A stretch of 64,000 nucleotides of DNA from Pseudovibrio brasiliensis. GTDB lineage: Bacteria > Pseudomonadota > Alphaproteobacteria > Rhizobiales > Stappiaceae. Positions 27,282 to 35,365 of this stretch are shown here, piece by piece. A program made the translations under genes and the position numbers. The stretch covers positions 3,990,341 to 4,054,340 of the forward strand of contig NZ_CP074126.1 of the NCBI RefSeq assembly GCF_018282095.1, read 5' to 3'. Numbering within the stretch: position 1 is the stretch's first letter; every line of letters begins with the position of its first letter. Under the pieces are notes generated by a model. It did no database searches and was not told where the DNA came from. It worked only from the letters and a program-made list of their open reading frames with translations.

Positions 27282-29798
27282 CTACGCCCGCACCTGAAAC
27301 TTCTTCGCCAGCACCTTCACAGCGGCATCTGTGCTCAGCCCCGCAATGGCCTGGATCTGTGCGGCATCATCAAAGAAGCATTTCATCACAGCGATGGCAG
27401 GGGATTGATCCCAATGCGCCATATCCACCTGCGCGATCTCAGTCACCAGCCGCTGATGGAACCGGTTGAGCGCGAACTTTGTGCTGTGCTTGGTCAGAGC
27501 ATCAATGGCGTGTTTCTTGATCTCAGCTTCCACCGTGCTTCGCCGCACTGAGTTTCCCTGAACTACTTCAATGCCAGTCTTGCGTGCATACTTGCGCATA
27601 GCCTGCGGATCGCCAGCAATCACCTTTTGCAACTGTTTGCTCTTATAGTGATGAATGCCCCACTTGATCAGTCGGGCTCCAGCCATGGTGACGGATCCCA
27701 GCACAAATGCCCCGCCTATAGCCGCCCCAACCGGCCACGCTGCAGCAGCAACACCAGCAGCAACCACACCGCCTGTCGCAGCAGCCACAACACCAGCCAC
27801 ACCAGAAACCGTGAGCGCAGCAAACCCTAACCCATCAACGGCAGAAAGCACTGCCTTCCCGATCTTGGTGTTCCGCGCACGCGACTGATTATCGGCAATC
27901 GTCTTCGTAATCATTGCCAGCTCAGCATCTCGCGCCCGAGAGACCTTCCGCGATCCATCCAAGCCGGAAACAGGAACCTCCTGCCGCTCCGCAAACAACC
28001 GATGTAAGGCCTGAGCCTTTTTGCCGGTCTGGTGATGTTTGAAGGCACGGATAGCGGTGACACTGGCATCGTAGGCGGAAAGCCCGACAGCCAGAACGCC
28101 CACTCCCGCACCAACAGTGCCAGCGGCATAACCCAGCCCTTGCGTGACCAGAGAAATGCCCTCAACGTTGGAAGAGAGCGCCCTTTCAGCAATAGCCAAG
28201 CCATCTGAGACCATCGCCAGCCCCCAGACTTCAGCCGACAGAATGTTGACGTGCATCTGGGTCTTGTAATCATTGCGCATGGCCTTCGCCAAAGTGGCGT
28301 TTTTGCCGTAATTCGCAACAAGGCCCGTCAGCGCCTTATGGGCCTTGTCCGCAGCCTTCATCCGCAGCTTCAGCGCATCATCTAGATGATCTAAGGCCCC
28401 TTCCAGATGCGCAGCCTCACTGGCAGAACTCTCTCCATAATTCAGCGCCACCTGATTACGCAGTGCAGTCAGCCGCTCCACCTCATCAGCAGCCCCCTTT
28501 TCTACTCCGACATACGCGTCTAAGGCAGACTTCGCAGACGCGGACAAATTGGGGAACAAACCATTGAGTGCAACACCAAGGCCCTGTTTCGTGATTTTGC
28601 CCGCCTGAACCGCCTGCGCCATCGTTTCCATCAATGTCAGCGGAGAACCATCGCCCTTCTGCACATCCTTGACCATACGCGACAAGGCCGCCAGCTCGGC
28701 AATGTCTTTCTGTGCCGCAAGAAATTGCTTGGCTTCAGTCCGATACGTATCAAGCGCGTTGTCCGCGGCCTTCATGCTTGTGTAAGCGGATCGCGCAGAA
28801 ATCAGACTCTGGATCGCGCCCAGCGCATAATAAAAACTGGTGAACCCGAAGCGGCCATAAGCAACACCATCGGTGATTGGCACTTCAGTCCGGAAGATCT
28901 CTTCTCGTCCATTCACTGCAGCATTGATCAGCGGCATCACATTGTGCGGAAACTTGCCCAGTCCATTGCGCACCAGCCCTTCCGTCTGCACACCTTCCGC
29001 AATCGCACCTCGTGCTGTCACGCGGGTGGGATGATAGCCCCCCTCTTCTCCACTGGCAGTTTCAGTAAGCTGAGCCGTACTAACTTGACGCCACTCTTCC
29101 TGCCCCGCCCGCAGCAACGACTGCGCCCGGCCACTACCCAGCGCCCGATCCAGTGCTGGTTGACGATCTTTCAGATGCCCCTCCAGATCCTTCAGGACAG
29201 GCCGAAGCACCTCAACCGTGTCGCGGCCTGCTGTTGAACCGCCAACCACACCGTTCAGATGCTCAACCAAAGCCGTCTTGTTTGTTTCCTGTTCCGGCTC
29301 AGCAAAAGAGACGGACACCAACTGCTTCTGAAGATCTGCCGCGCGCTCTTTCGTCAGCAAGCTCGGATCTTTTGCAAATGCCTGCAGAGCCTGAAACACC
29401 CGATGCTCACTGCCAACACCGGCAGTCTTGTTACCAAATCGAGCCTCTGCATCCAAAACATCCCGCTGTACAGGCTGTAGCTTGAGGCGCGCATCCAACA
29501 GCGCTCGCTCCATGGAGGAGAGAGGCGGCCCGTTCCGTTCTGACTGTGCTGTTTGCCCGGACAGGTCAGAGGATGGAACAGGTCGCCGATGAAAACTCGC
29601 CATGGAAACAGCCCGCTGTGGCTGAGGAAACCGTCTTTCCTGTCCGTCTGCAACTGGCACCACCGACAACCGATAGGGCATCCGTGGCGATTGGGTGCTC
29701 TCACTCCTTGAAGCCGTGTGCCCTCCCGTCTGGTCGACAGGTGGTGTCGCGTTAGAGCTGGGCGTGCTGACTTGCGATGTTACTCCGGTATTCCTCAT
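27282..29798 (-). CDS. Putative type III secretion effector or translocator (838 aa)
   Basis: Large protein with no named family that I recognise. The frame is open from 29873, but the ATG at 29798 has GGAGGA eight bases upstream and fixes the start. The first 75 residues are rich in Ser, Thr, Pro and Gln, the composition seen in type III secretion signals. A charged helical middle follows (residues 100-540), then two Gly/Ala/Val-rich hydrophobic regions (about 550-577 and 650-710) that could insert into membranes, and a basic C-terminal domain. The gene upstream, ending 23 bp before this start, is a CesT-type secretion chaperone, the usual arrangement for an effector and its chaperone. The function inside a host cell is unknown. 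Confidence 0.72.
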   Translation of the reverse strand: MRNTGVTSQVSTPSSNATPPVDQTGGHTASRSESTQSPRMPYRLSVVPVADGQERRFPQPQRAVSMASFHRRPVPSSDLSGQTAQSERNGPPLSSMERALLDARLKLQPVQRDVLDAEARFGNKTAGVGSEHRVFQALQAFAKDPSLLTKERAADLQKQLVSVSFAEPEQETNKTALVEHLNGVVGGSTAGRDTVEVLRPVLKDLEGHLKDRQPALDRALGSGRAQSLLRAGQEEWRQVSTAQLTETASGEEGGYHPTRVTARGAIAEGVQTEGLVRNGLGKFPHNVMPLINAAVNGREEIFRTEVPITDGVAYGRFGFTSFYYALGAIQSLISARSAYTSMKAADNALDTYRTEAKQFLAAQKDIAELAALSRMVKDVQKGDGSPLTLMETMAQAVQAGKITKQGLGVALNGLFPNLSASAKSALDAYVGVEKGAADEVERLTALRNQVALNYGESSASEAAHLEGALDHLDDALKLRMKAADKAHKALTGLVANYGKNATLAKAMRNDYKTQMHVNILSAEVWGLAMVSDGLAIAERALSSNVEGISLVTQGLGYAAGTVGAGVGVLAVGLSAYDASVTAIRAFKHHQTGKKAQALHRLFAERQEVPVSGLDGSRKVSRARDAELAMITKTIADNQSRARNTKIGKAVLSAVDGLGFAALTVSGVAGVVAAATGGVVAAGVAAAAWPVGAAIGGAFVLGSVTMAGARLIKWGIHHYKSKQLQKVIAGDPQAMRKYARKTGIEVVQGNSVRRSTVEAEIKKHAIDALTKHSTKFALNRFHQRLVTEIAQVDMAHWDQSPAIAVMKCFFDDAAQIQAIAGLSTDAAVKVLAKKFQVRA

Positions 29799-29820
29799 AG
29801 TGGCGTTCCTCCCAAACCAC

Positions 29821-30270
29821 TCAGACCAATATATGCTCCGAGGTCCACTGGCTTTCTGCCCCGCCAGCATCACTCAGCGAATGGCGCAGCTGCAAAGCCT
29901 CGCCAATAAAGCTCTTCAAAGCTTCCATCAGATGCTCAACGGGATCGCTCATGTGTAAGAGGAGTTGCTGGCGCACTGCATACTGCTGCTGCGCATCAAG
30001 GATAAGGCCAAAAGACGTAAGTTGCCCAACACGTGCCAAAAGGGTTTTCAGTTGTGGCAGTTCAAGACCATTTTCCGGAAAGACATCAGCCTCAAGCTGC
30101 ACTTCATAGCGCCGTTCCTGATAGCGCGCTGAAATCATCGTCGTCAGATGATGCTCATCTGAATGAAGCGCGACCTGCCCCGCCCTGTTGGGTGCCAGAT
30201 CCGGCAAGTGCAACAGTGCGGCAAGCCGTTCAAATAGGTCCAGTAATTCCGTCTCCTGACATCGCCCCAT
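29821..30270 (-). CDS. CesT/Tir-type type III secretion chaperone
   Basis: 149 aa, acidic, with the class I chaperone pattern: an N-terminal helix (LLDLFERLAALLHLPDL), beta strands (GQVALHSDEHHLTTMISA; YEVQLEADVFP), and a C-terminal helix (VEHLMEALKSFIGEALQLRHSL). GGGGAGAG lies six bases upstream of the ATG. Such dimers bind the N-terminal part of one effector and deliver it to the secretion ATPase. The effector-like gene follows 22 bp later. No type III apparatus gene lies in this window, so the apparatus, if present, is elsewhere. Confidence 0.75.
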   Translation of the reverse strand: MGRCQETELLDLFERLAALLHLPDLAPNRAGQVALHSDEHHLTTMISARYQERRYEVQLEADVFPENGLELPQLKTLLARVGQLTSFGLILDAQQQYAVRQQLLLHMSDPVEHLMEALKSFIGEALQLRHSLSDAGGAESQWTSEHILV

Positions 30271-30599
30271 TATGCTCTCCCCAAAACTGCATGAAGCAAA
30301 AAGCGAACCTCACGAGCGTAGAGAAGCAACAAAGCCCCAAGTGTATCGAAGAGCACAACCAAACGACGAAATTGATATTTTATTTCTCTAAAATTGGAAT
30401 CGTTGAAATATAATAACCAGACGGAAGAACATTAGCCCCAGACCAGCTTGCATCTCTCATGACTGACGCAATCACTCAACACTCCAACAAAAGGTATTCT
30501 GGCCCTGTTAGACTGAGCAAAGTTATCCATTAAAACCCATCAATTACCGCTTGACCTCAAGTTGACTTGAAGTGGCACGTTCAGCCAAATCCTTACAGT
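30271..30599. other. Intergenic region upstream of the chaperone gene
   Basis: About 330 bp, AT-rich, without a convincing gene. It should contain the promoter of the chaperone-effector unit on the minus strand. I see no certain promoter elements or known regulator site. Confidence 0.4.
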
Positions 30600-30695
30600 G
30601 TATCGCCGAAAAGTGGGAACCGGTTTTCGGATAAAGATACACAAAACAAATACTAAAGCAGTTCAGTTCTTTCAGCTTAAATGCGAACTGCTTTA
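30600..30695. repeat. Compound palindromic intergenic repeat (copy 1)
   Basis: Two nested inverted repeats. The first is GTATC-g-CCGAAAA ... TTTTCGG-ataaa-GATAC (30600-30640), with an inner AACCGGTT. The second is TAAAGCAGTTC (30654-30664) matched by GAACTGCTTTA (30685-30695), eleven perfect pairs. The core of the first part recurs at 32207-32246. Such palindromes between genes are common dispersed elements in alphaproteobacteria. Confidence 0.75.
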
Positions 30696-30713
30696 GGATG
30701 GAAAGGCAAAAAC

Positions 30714-31211
30714 GTGCACACAACAAGTCTTCTGGTCAACGCTCTCCTCCTGGGCATTGGCGCAACAATTTTCATGGATCTGATTGCCTGGGTCCGGCTG
30801 CAGTTCTTCTCCATCCCAGCTTTGGACTACCGCCTTGTAGGCCGCTGGATGCTCAGCATGCCGCGTGGCCAATACAATCACCAAACTATCATGCAGAGCC
30901 CACCACAGCCGTTTGAGCATTCCACTGGCTGGATCGCGCACTACGCGATCGGCGTTATACTGGCGCTATTGATGCTAGCGGTCACCGAACCAGACTGGCT
31001 GCAAAACCCAACCATCCTGATGCCACTCGTCATCGGCTTCCTCTCCCTGGGTTTTCCCTTCTTCCTCATGCAACCCGCCTTTGGCTTTGGCATCGCTGCC
31101 GCCAAAACGCCTGCCCCCAAGATTGCCAGAGTTAGAAGCTTCATCGCCCACATGTCCTTCGGCCTCGGTCTTTACCTCACCGGACTGTGCCTGATCTCCC
31201 TCCCCTTATAA
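30714..31211 (+). CDS. DUF2938 family membrane protein
   Basis: 165 aa with four hydrophobic segments. Family motifs: LLGIGATIFMDLIAWV at the start, PALDYRLVGRWMLSMPRGQY, GWIAHYAIGVILALL, PFFLMQPAFGFGIAAAKTPAP and SFIAHMSFGLGLYL. The frame starts at 30681 inside the repeat, but a GTG at 30714 with AAAGG seven bases upstream gives the family-like N-terminus. Function unknown. Followed by a separate phosphatase gene. Confidence 0.85.
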   Translation: MHTTSLLVNALLLGIGATIFMDLIAWVRLQFFSIPALDYRLVGRWMLSMPRGQYNHQTIMQSPPQPFEHSTGWIAHYAIGVILALLMLAVTEPDWLQNPTILMPLVIGFLSLGFPFFLMQPAFGFGIAAAKTPAPKIARVRSFIAHMSFGLGLYLTGLCLISLPL

Positions 31212-31341
31212 GGCACGTCCAGCAACCCACAGCCGCAAAGCCAACAAATTGAGGCTGTGGGTTTGCTCCTCATTTGTTTTCTTAAAGTAGATTGGCATCA
31301 CCAATGACACGACGAAGACCAGAATTTGGAACGGGACGACC

Positions 31342-32112
31342 ATGCCAAAACCCTATCCAACACTTCCGGAAGGGACACGCATTTACGCAGTTGGTGACAT
31401 CCACGGCAGGCTAGACCTGCTGGAAACCATGGGTAAAGCCATCGAGAGCGACCTGAAAAAGCGCCCGATCGCCGACCCCGTAACCGTCTTCCTCGGCGAT
31501 TACATCGACCGCGGCCCGGACAGTCAGGGTGTCATCGATTTCCTCGTCGACAACCACCACCGCACGCCCCGCCAGATCTGCCTGAAAGGCAACCACGAAG
31601 CATCCTTGCTGGAATTTCTGGAAGACGCCGGCACGCTCTACCATTGGGAAGATCTGGGCGGTATGGAAACCCTGCTGTCCTACGGCCTCTCCCACCATGA
31701 TCTGATGGGCTCAGCAGGCGCAGAAAGTGTGCAGACCATCTTCAAGGAGAACTTCTCCAAGCTACACGAAACCTTCTTCAGATCACTGGAACTCTACTAC
31801 AAACGCGGCGACTACCTGTTCGTCCACGCTGGCATCCGGCCCGAAGTGGCACTGGCAGAGCAAAGCGAAGATGAGCTCATGTGGATCCGCGGTCCCTTCC
31901 TTAATTATGAGAAAAGCTTCGGCCTCTTCGTCGTCCACGGCCACACCCCCGTAGAACACATCGACCGCCGCACCAATCGGCTGGATGTAGACACCGAGGC
32001 CTATGCCTCCGGCCAGCTCACCTGCGCAGTGCTGGAAGGCAGCAAAATGCAGTACATCACCGCCACCACAGACAGCTGGGAACTCTTCGACTTCATACCC
32101 ACGCATAAGTAG
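31342..32112 (+). CDS. PPP-family serine/threonine phosphatase-like metallophosphoesterase
   Basis: 256 aa cytosolic protein. Metal-site motifs in order: GDIHGR (residues 18-23), GDYIDRGPDS (about 50-59), GNHE (about 83), DYLFVHAGIRP (about 155), and VVHGHTPVEH (about 198). This is the complete set of the PPP family, as in bacterial PrpA-like protein phosphatases or Ap4A hydrolase relatives. Substrate cannot be told. AACGGGACGACC precedes the ATG without a clear Shine-Dalgarno. Confidence 0.92.
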   Translation: MPKPYPTLPEGTRIYAVGDIHGRLDLLETMGKAIESDLKKRPIADPVTVFLGDYIDRGPDSQGVIDFLVDNHHRTPRQICLKGNHEASLLEFLEDAGTLYHWEDLGGMETLLSYGLSHHDLMGSAGAESVQTIFKENFSKLHETFFRSLELYYKRGDYLFVHAGIRPEVALAEQSEDELMWIRGPFLNYEKSFGLFVVHGHTPVEHIDRRTNRLDVDTEAYASGQLTCAVLEGSKMQYITATTDSWELFDFIPTHK

Positions 32113-32473
32113 AGATAGCCCTCACCAAAGCACTGGCCTGCGGCGGGGATGACAAAACCGCAGACCAGCAGGACACCCATTGAGGGCTGAGCAAGGGTGT
32201 TGGAATGTATCGCCGAAAAGCCCAATCCGGTTTTCGGATAAGATTCGCGTTAGATAATGTTCCACAGGCTTTTTTTAAGGCCTCCAGGCACTCTCGAAAG
32301 GCGTAATGCAAAGTGAACAAAGCATCCCGCTCCCGCGAATCCTGCATCCGCTTGCTCAGCAAAAGTTGCTGAAAATACGCAAGGTTCTACAAGTCCGAGA
32401 CAGCAATGATAACTTCGTCAACATCACTCTGAAGAGTATTGGTGGCGCCACAGGCGCATGCGGGATCGTCCAT
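32093..32473 (-). pseudogene. Possible broken ORF with a single in-frame amber codon
   Basis: From an ATG at 32473, with GAGGG eight bases upstream, the frame reads MDDPACACGATNTLQ... for 28 codons, meets TAG at 32387-32389, then stays open without further stops to 32093. After the stop the translation (LAYFQQLLLSKRMQDSRERDALFTLHYAFRECLEALKK as separate pieces) looks helical and protein-like until it enters the palindromic repeat at 32246. The simplest reading is a decayed gene disrupted by a stop and by the repeat. No family recognised; a chance frame cannot be excluded. Confidence 0.3.
32207..32246. repeat. Palindromic intergenic repeat (copy 2)
   Basis: GTATCGCCGAAAAG then CCGGTTTTCGGATAAGATTC matches the first part of the element at 30600-30640 except for the spacer and the outer GATAC, which here is GATTC. 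The CCGAAAA/TTTTCGG stem is intact. Confidence 0.75.
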
Positions 32474-32531
32474 ATTCAAAACCCTCGTTGTTGGCTGTTG
32501 AAGTTCCGCTGGACATACGGGCTTTTGACGA

Positions 32532-32706
32532 CCCGCTGGCGAGCGGGAGGGTAGAAACCTGACAACGACAAGCGGGCTTACTCCCTCCCGAAGGAGGTGT
32601 TGTATTCACCGCCCTCCCGCTCATAGCAAAGGGTTTACGCACTAAAAAATAGGCACAAAAAATCCGCTAGCTAACGGGAGCGGGTACCGCGTTGAGAGGT
32701 TTCTAC
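32532..32706. repeat. Cluster of overlapping inverted repeats
   Basis: Several stems are visible. GAGCGGGAGGG (32541-32551) pairs with CCCTCCCGCTC (32612-32622), 11 perfect bases. Inside it ACAAC (32562-32566) pairs with GTTGT (32599-32603), and CTCC/GGAG forms an apical hairpin. GTAGAAACCTGACAACG (32551-32567) alternatively pairs with CGTTGAGAGGTTTCTAC (32690-32706), 15 of 17 bases. CCCGCT/AGCGGG makes another hairpin at 32532-32547. The set could be a structured RNA, recombination site or remnant of a mobile element. No gene explains it. Confidence 0.6.
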
Positions 32707-32864
32707 GCCTCACAAATGAATGCGGAATAAAACTCGTATCTTGTCAAATTGCAACTTCTAACAAGTGTGCGTAACGGGAAGTTCGGAGGAGCCATCTATG
32801 CGCAGTAGCTCTGAAGTGGTGCACTAAAGGCCAAACATACAGCAAACGCACAATTCACGCATAA

Positions 32865-32880
32865 GTTGCAGTTTTGCAAC
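32865..32880. promoter_or_regulatory. Short palindrome upstream of the outer-membrane protein gene
   Basis: GTTGCA-GTTT-TGCAAC, six perfect pairs, about 90 bp before the start codon and within an AT-rich stretch likely to hold the promoter. A related ATTGCAACTT occurs at 32749-32758. Possible operator; no regulator is identified. Confidence 0.3.
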
Positions 32881-32971
32881 TACAGTTATTTTAATATAAG
32901 TAAATATAGCCATTTAAAATTAGATTGTGTATTCCGGTTCCTGTAAAGATTCTTCATTTCTAGTGAGTTAT

Positions 32972-33580
32972 ATGATGAAAAATAAACTTTTGATCGCCTG
33001 CGCAACTGCTGCAATTTCCATGGGCGCAATGGCATCTGCGAATGCTGAAGAAGCGAACAACTGGTATATTCAAGCTACAGGCGGATTGTCTCTGGGCAGC
33101 GCGACACTTCATGCAGATGGAATTGGCGTCTTTGGCGGAGATGAACTGACTCTAAACGATGAAGGCTTCAATGGCCGTATTGGTGTTGGAACACACATTT
33201 CCAACAACGTCCGCATTGGTTTAGAAGGCGGATATGCTTCATTCTCTGAAGACGCTACCGATGTTAAGGTCTGGGATATTCTAGCTGTCGCATATTACGA
33301 TTTCAACAATGACACAGCTTTTACTCCCTATGTAGGTTTGGGAGCTGGCTTTGCTCAGCAAAAAGTTGAAATCAATGGTGCTCTAGACGACCAAACATCA
33401 AACCACTTCAGTATGAAAGTTGGCTCTGGTGTTGGCTATGCTATTTCCGAAAACCTTGAACTTCTGGCAGAACACTCATTCCAGTATAATTTCAAAGCAG
33501 AGCTTTTCGATGATATTGATACCGTTGATATCTCTGCTTACCAGAACCAATTCAACGTAGGTCTGCGCTACACTTTCTAA
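32972..33580 (+). CDS. Opacity/Omp25-like outer-membrane beta-barrel protein
   Basis: About 202 aa. MMKNKLLIACATAAISMGAMASANA is a Sec signal peptide. The mature part alternates polar and hydrophobic residues with aromatic girdles: NWYIQATGGLSLG, FNGRIGVGTHISNNVRIGLEGGYASF, FTPYVGLGAGFAQQ, VGSGVGYAISENLELLAEHSFQYNF, and ends FNVGLRYTF with C-terminal Phe, the usual outer-membrane assembly signal. It fits an eight-stranded barrel of the porin-like/OmpW-like class. The frame opens at 32927, but ATG 32972 or 32975 starts the signal peptide. It has its own terminator. Confidence 0.88.
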   Translation: MMKNKLLIACATAAISMGAMASANAEEANNWYIQATGGLSLGSATLHADGIGVFGGDELTLNDEGFNGRIGVGTHISNNVRIGLEGGYASFSEDATDVKVWDILAVAYYDFNNDTAFTPYVGLGAGFAQQKVEINGALDDQTSNHFSMKVGSGVGYAISENLELLAEHSFQYNFKAELFDDIDTVDISAYQNQFNVGLRYTF

Positions 33581-33604
33581 GAGACACAGCGCCTAACTAA
33601 GTTC

Positions 33605-33636
33605 AAAAGCGGATTGCTTCAAGCAATCCGCTTTTT
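33605..33636 (+). terminator. Rho-independent terminator after the outer-membrane protein
   Basis: AAAAGCGGATTGCTT and AAGCAATCCGCTTTTT form a 15 bp stem with a one-base centre (effective loop of a few bases), followed by T residues. Confidence 0.9.
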
Positions 33637-33741
33637 CAGTTCTGGAAGCTAGTTCAACTACATTCTCACACTACTGCGCGACCGAACGAAGCAAAGAAAC
33701 AGGCATTTAGCATTTTCCTTTAATCCTCACCGCAAGCTAAA

Positions 33742-34056
33742 CTAATCCCATCGGTCGCTCCAATCTTGTTTTGCAGGATCAGCCTCATCATATCTGGGAT
33801 CGATCTTACCTTCTTCTTCACGCAGCTTATAAAAGGCTTCCATACTCCCCAACTCACACAATTGCTCTAATCGCTCAGCAGGTACAAGGTCATACCCATA
33901 ACTAGATGCTGTCGCCCAGCGCCGATAGTTTTTAAGCGCAAAGTTGTAGTAGTCTTCAAATGTGTTGCTGGTTTTATGCATGAAGCACTTAACTTCATCG
34001 AGGAGCATGACCATTTCTTCGATCCTGTCTTGATCGCTCAACTTCGGATTTGTCAT
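33742..34056 (-). CDS. Hypothetical acidic protein
   Basis: 104 aa, acidic, no signal peptide or membrane segment. Predicted helical N-terminal half (DQDRIEEMVMLLDEVKCFMHK), an aromatic stretch (FEDYYNFALKNYRRWATASSYGYD) and a charged C-terminus ending KQDWSDRWD. No family recognised. GAGG and AGAGG lie just upstream of the ATG. It converges with the outer-membrane protein gene and is divergent from the MotA-like gene. Confidence 0.6.
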   Translation of the reverse strand: MTNPKLSDQDRIEEMVMLLDEVKCFMHKTSNTFEDYYNFALKNYRRWATASSYGYDLVPAERLEQLCELGSMEAFYKLREEEGKIDPRYDEADPAKQDWSDRWD

Positions 34057-34363
34057 CTGCCTCTGAACCTCGCCATTTAATAGTCAAAGTAGTAGTAGGA
34101 ATTTACTACCACTTTCCACTTCTCTTCGTAAACTCAATCCCCACCCCACCATGACCACAACCCGTCCAAATCACGGCAGCACGCGCGCGAAAATGCGACT
34201 TATTTAAAAACTTACGCTTTTCTTGCCCAATCGCGGCGATTTGCGGTTTCCTATTAACCGGAAATCGCGTTATCTAAAGACATCATTAACTTTAAAGCGG
34301 GTTCTGCTTGATTGGTCTGACCAGACAAAACGAAGCCGCTTTGCTTTAGATGTACGCAGGATA

Positions 34364-35362
34364 ATGGCACGCGACTACGATCCCTACAGTCTGTCGAGCC
34401 CGCAGGTTTACCTGTGGCGCATGATTATTTTTCTGGTCCTGGCAGGCTTCATCGCCTTTGTCTTGATTGGACAAATCACGGAAGCCTTCATGGCAAACCC
34501 GGCATTGAACGGCCTGATCGTAGGCGTCGCGACACTGGGTATTCTCCTGTCATTCCGGCAGGTTCTTCGTATTTTCCCGGAAGTATCCTGGGTCAACGGC
34601 TTCCGCCTCGGCGATCCGCGCCTTGAGGTCCGCCGTCCCCCAATCCTTCTGGCACCCATGGCAACCCTGCTTGGCAACAAAGCAGGCGACATGACCATCT
34701 CGCCAACCACCATGCGCTCCATGCTCGATTCCATTGGCATGCGCCTGGATGAATCCCGCGAGATTTCCCGTTACCTCACCCGCCTGCTCATCTTCCTCGG
34801 TCTGGTCGGCACCTTCTGGGGCCTGATGCAAACCGTGGGCGCTGTGGCAACCACCGTCAGCACGCTGAACGCGGCTGGCGGCGACGCCAACGTGCTCTTT
34901 GAAGATCTGGTCTCCGGCATCACCGCACAGATGACCGGCCTCGGCATCGCGTTCTCCTCCTCCCTCCTTGGTCTGACCGGTTCCCTCGTTCTGGGCTTCC
35001 TCGACCTGCAGGCAGGACAGGCACAGAACCGCTTCTATCAGGAGCTGGAAGACTGGCTCTCCACCCTGACCGACATCGATCCGGACGAGCTGGGCAACGG
35101 CACCACGGCAGATATGGCCGCAGACCTGCGCATCACGCTGGACAAGCTGCGCAAGTCCATGGAAGCCAAAGGAGCTGAGACAGATGACAACTCCAACGCC
35201 GCCATGAGCAAACTGGCAGAAGGCATTCAGGGCCTCGTCCAGCATGTACGCTCCGAGCAGAAGATGATGCGCGAATGGGCCGAAGGCCAGTCCATGCAGC
35301 AGCGCCGGATTGAACGGTTCCTGAAAACGCTCACCGCAGAGGTAGAGCGGGAGAAGGAATAA
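34364..35362 (+). CDS. MotA/TolQ/ExbB-family proton channel protein
   Basis: About 332 aa inner-membrane protein. Hydrophobic segments at about residues 20-45 and 50-65, then LIFLGLVGTFWGLMQTVGAV and GLGIAFSSSLLGLTGSLVLGFLDLQ, the two helices that line the channel in this family. A cytosolic C-terminal coiled region follows. The frame opens at 34223 but the ATG at 34364 gives MARDYDPYSLSSPQVYLWRM, a family-like start. It ends 3 bp before the OmpA/MotB-like gene, so the two form a stator-like pair. It is not flanked by flagellar genes, so a role in envelope energy transduction is as likely as motility. Confidence 0.85.
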   Translation: MARDYDPYSLSSPQVYLWRMIIFLVLAGFIAFVLIGQITEAFMANPALNGLIVGVATLGILLSFRQVLRIFPEVSWVNGFRLGDPRLEVRRPPILLAPMATLLGNKAGDMTISPTTMRSMLDSIGMRLDESREISRYLTRLLIFLGLVGTFWGLMQTVGAVATTVSTLNAAGGDANVLFEDLVSGITAQMTGLGIAFSSSLLGLTGSLVLGFLDLQAGQAQNRFYQELEDWLSTLTDIDPDELGNGTTADMAADLRITLDKLRKSMEAKGAETDDNSNAAMSKLAEGIQGLVQHVRSEQKMMREWAEGQSMQQRRIERFLKTLTAEVEREKE

Positions 35363-35365
35363 AGC

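Noticed and set aside
32306-32554. 82-codon plus-strand frame
   Set aside because: Runs antisense to the broken frame and into the inverted-repeat cluster; no recognisable features.
32473-32720. Retron msr-msd or riboswitch
   Set aside because: The nested stems are suggestive, but no reverse transcriptase gene lies near and no known riboswitch core was recognised; kept only as an unexplained structure.
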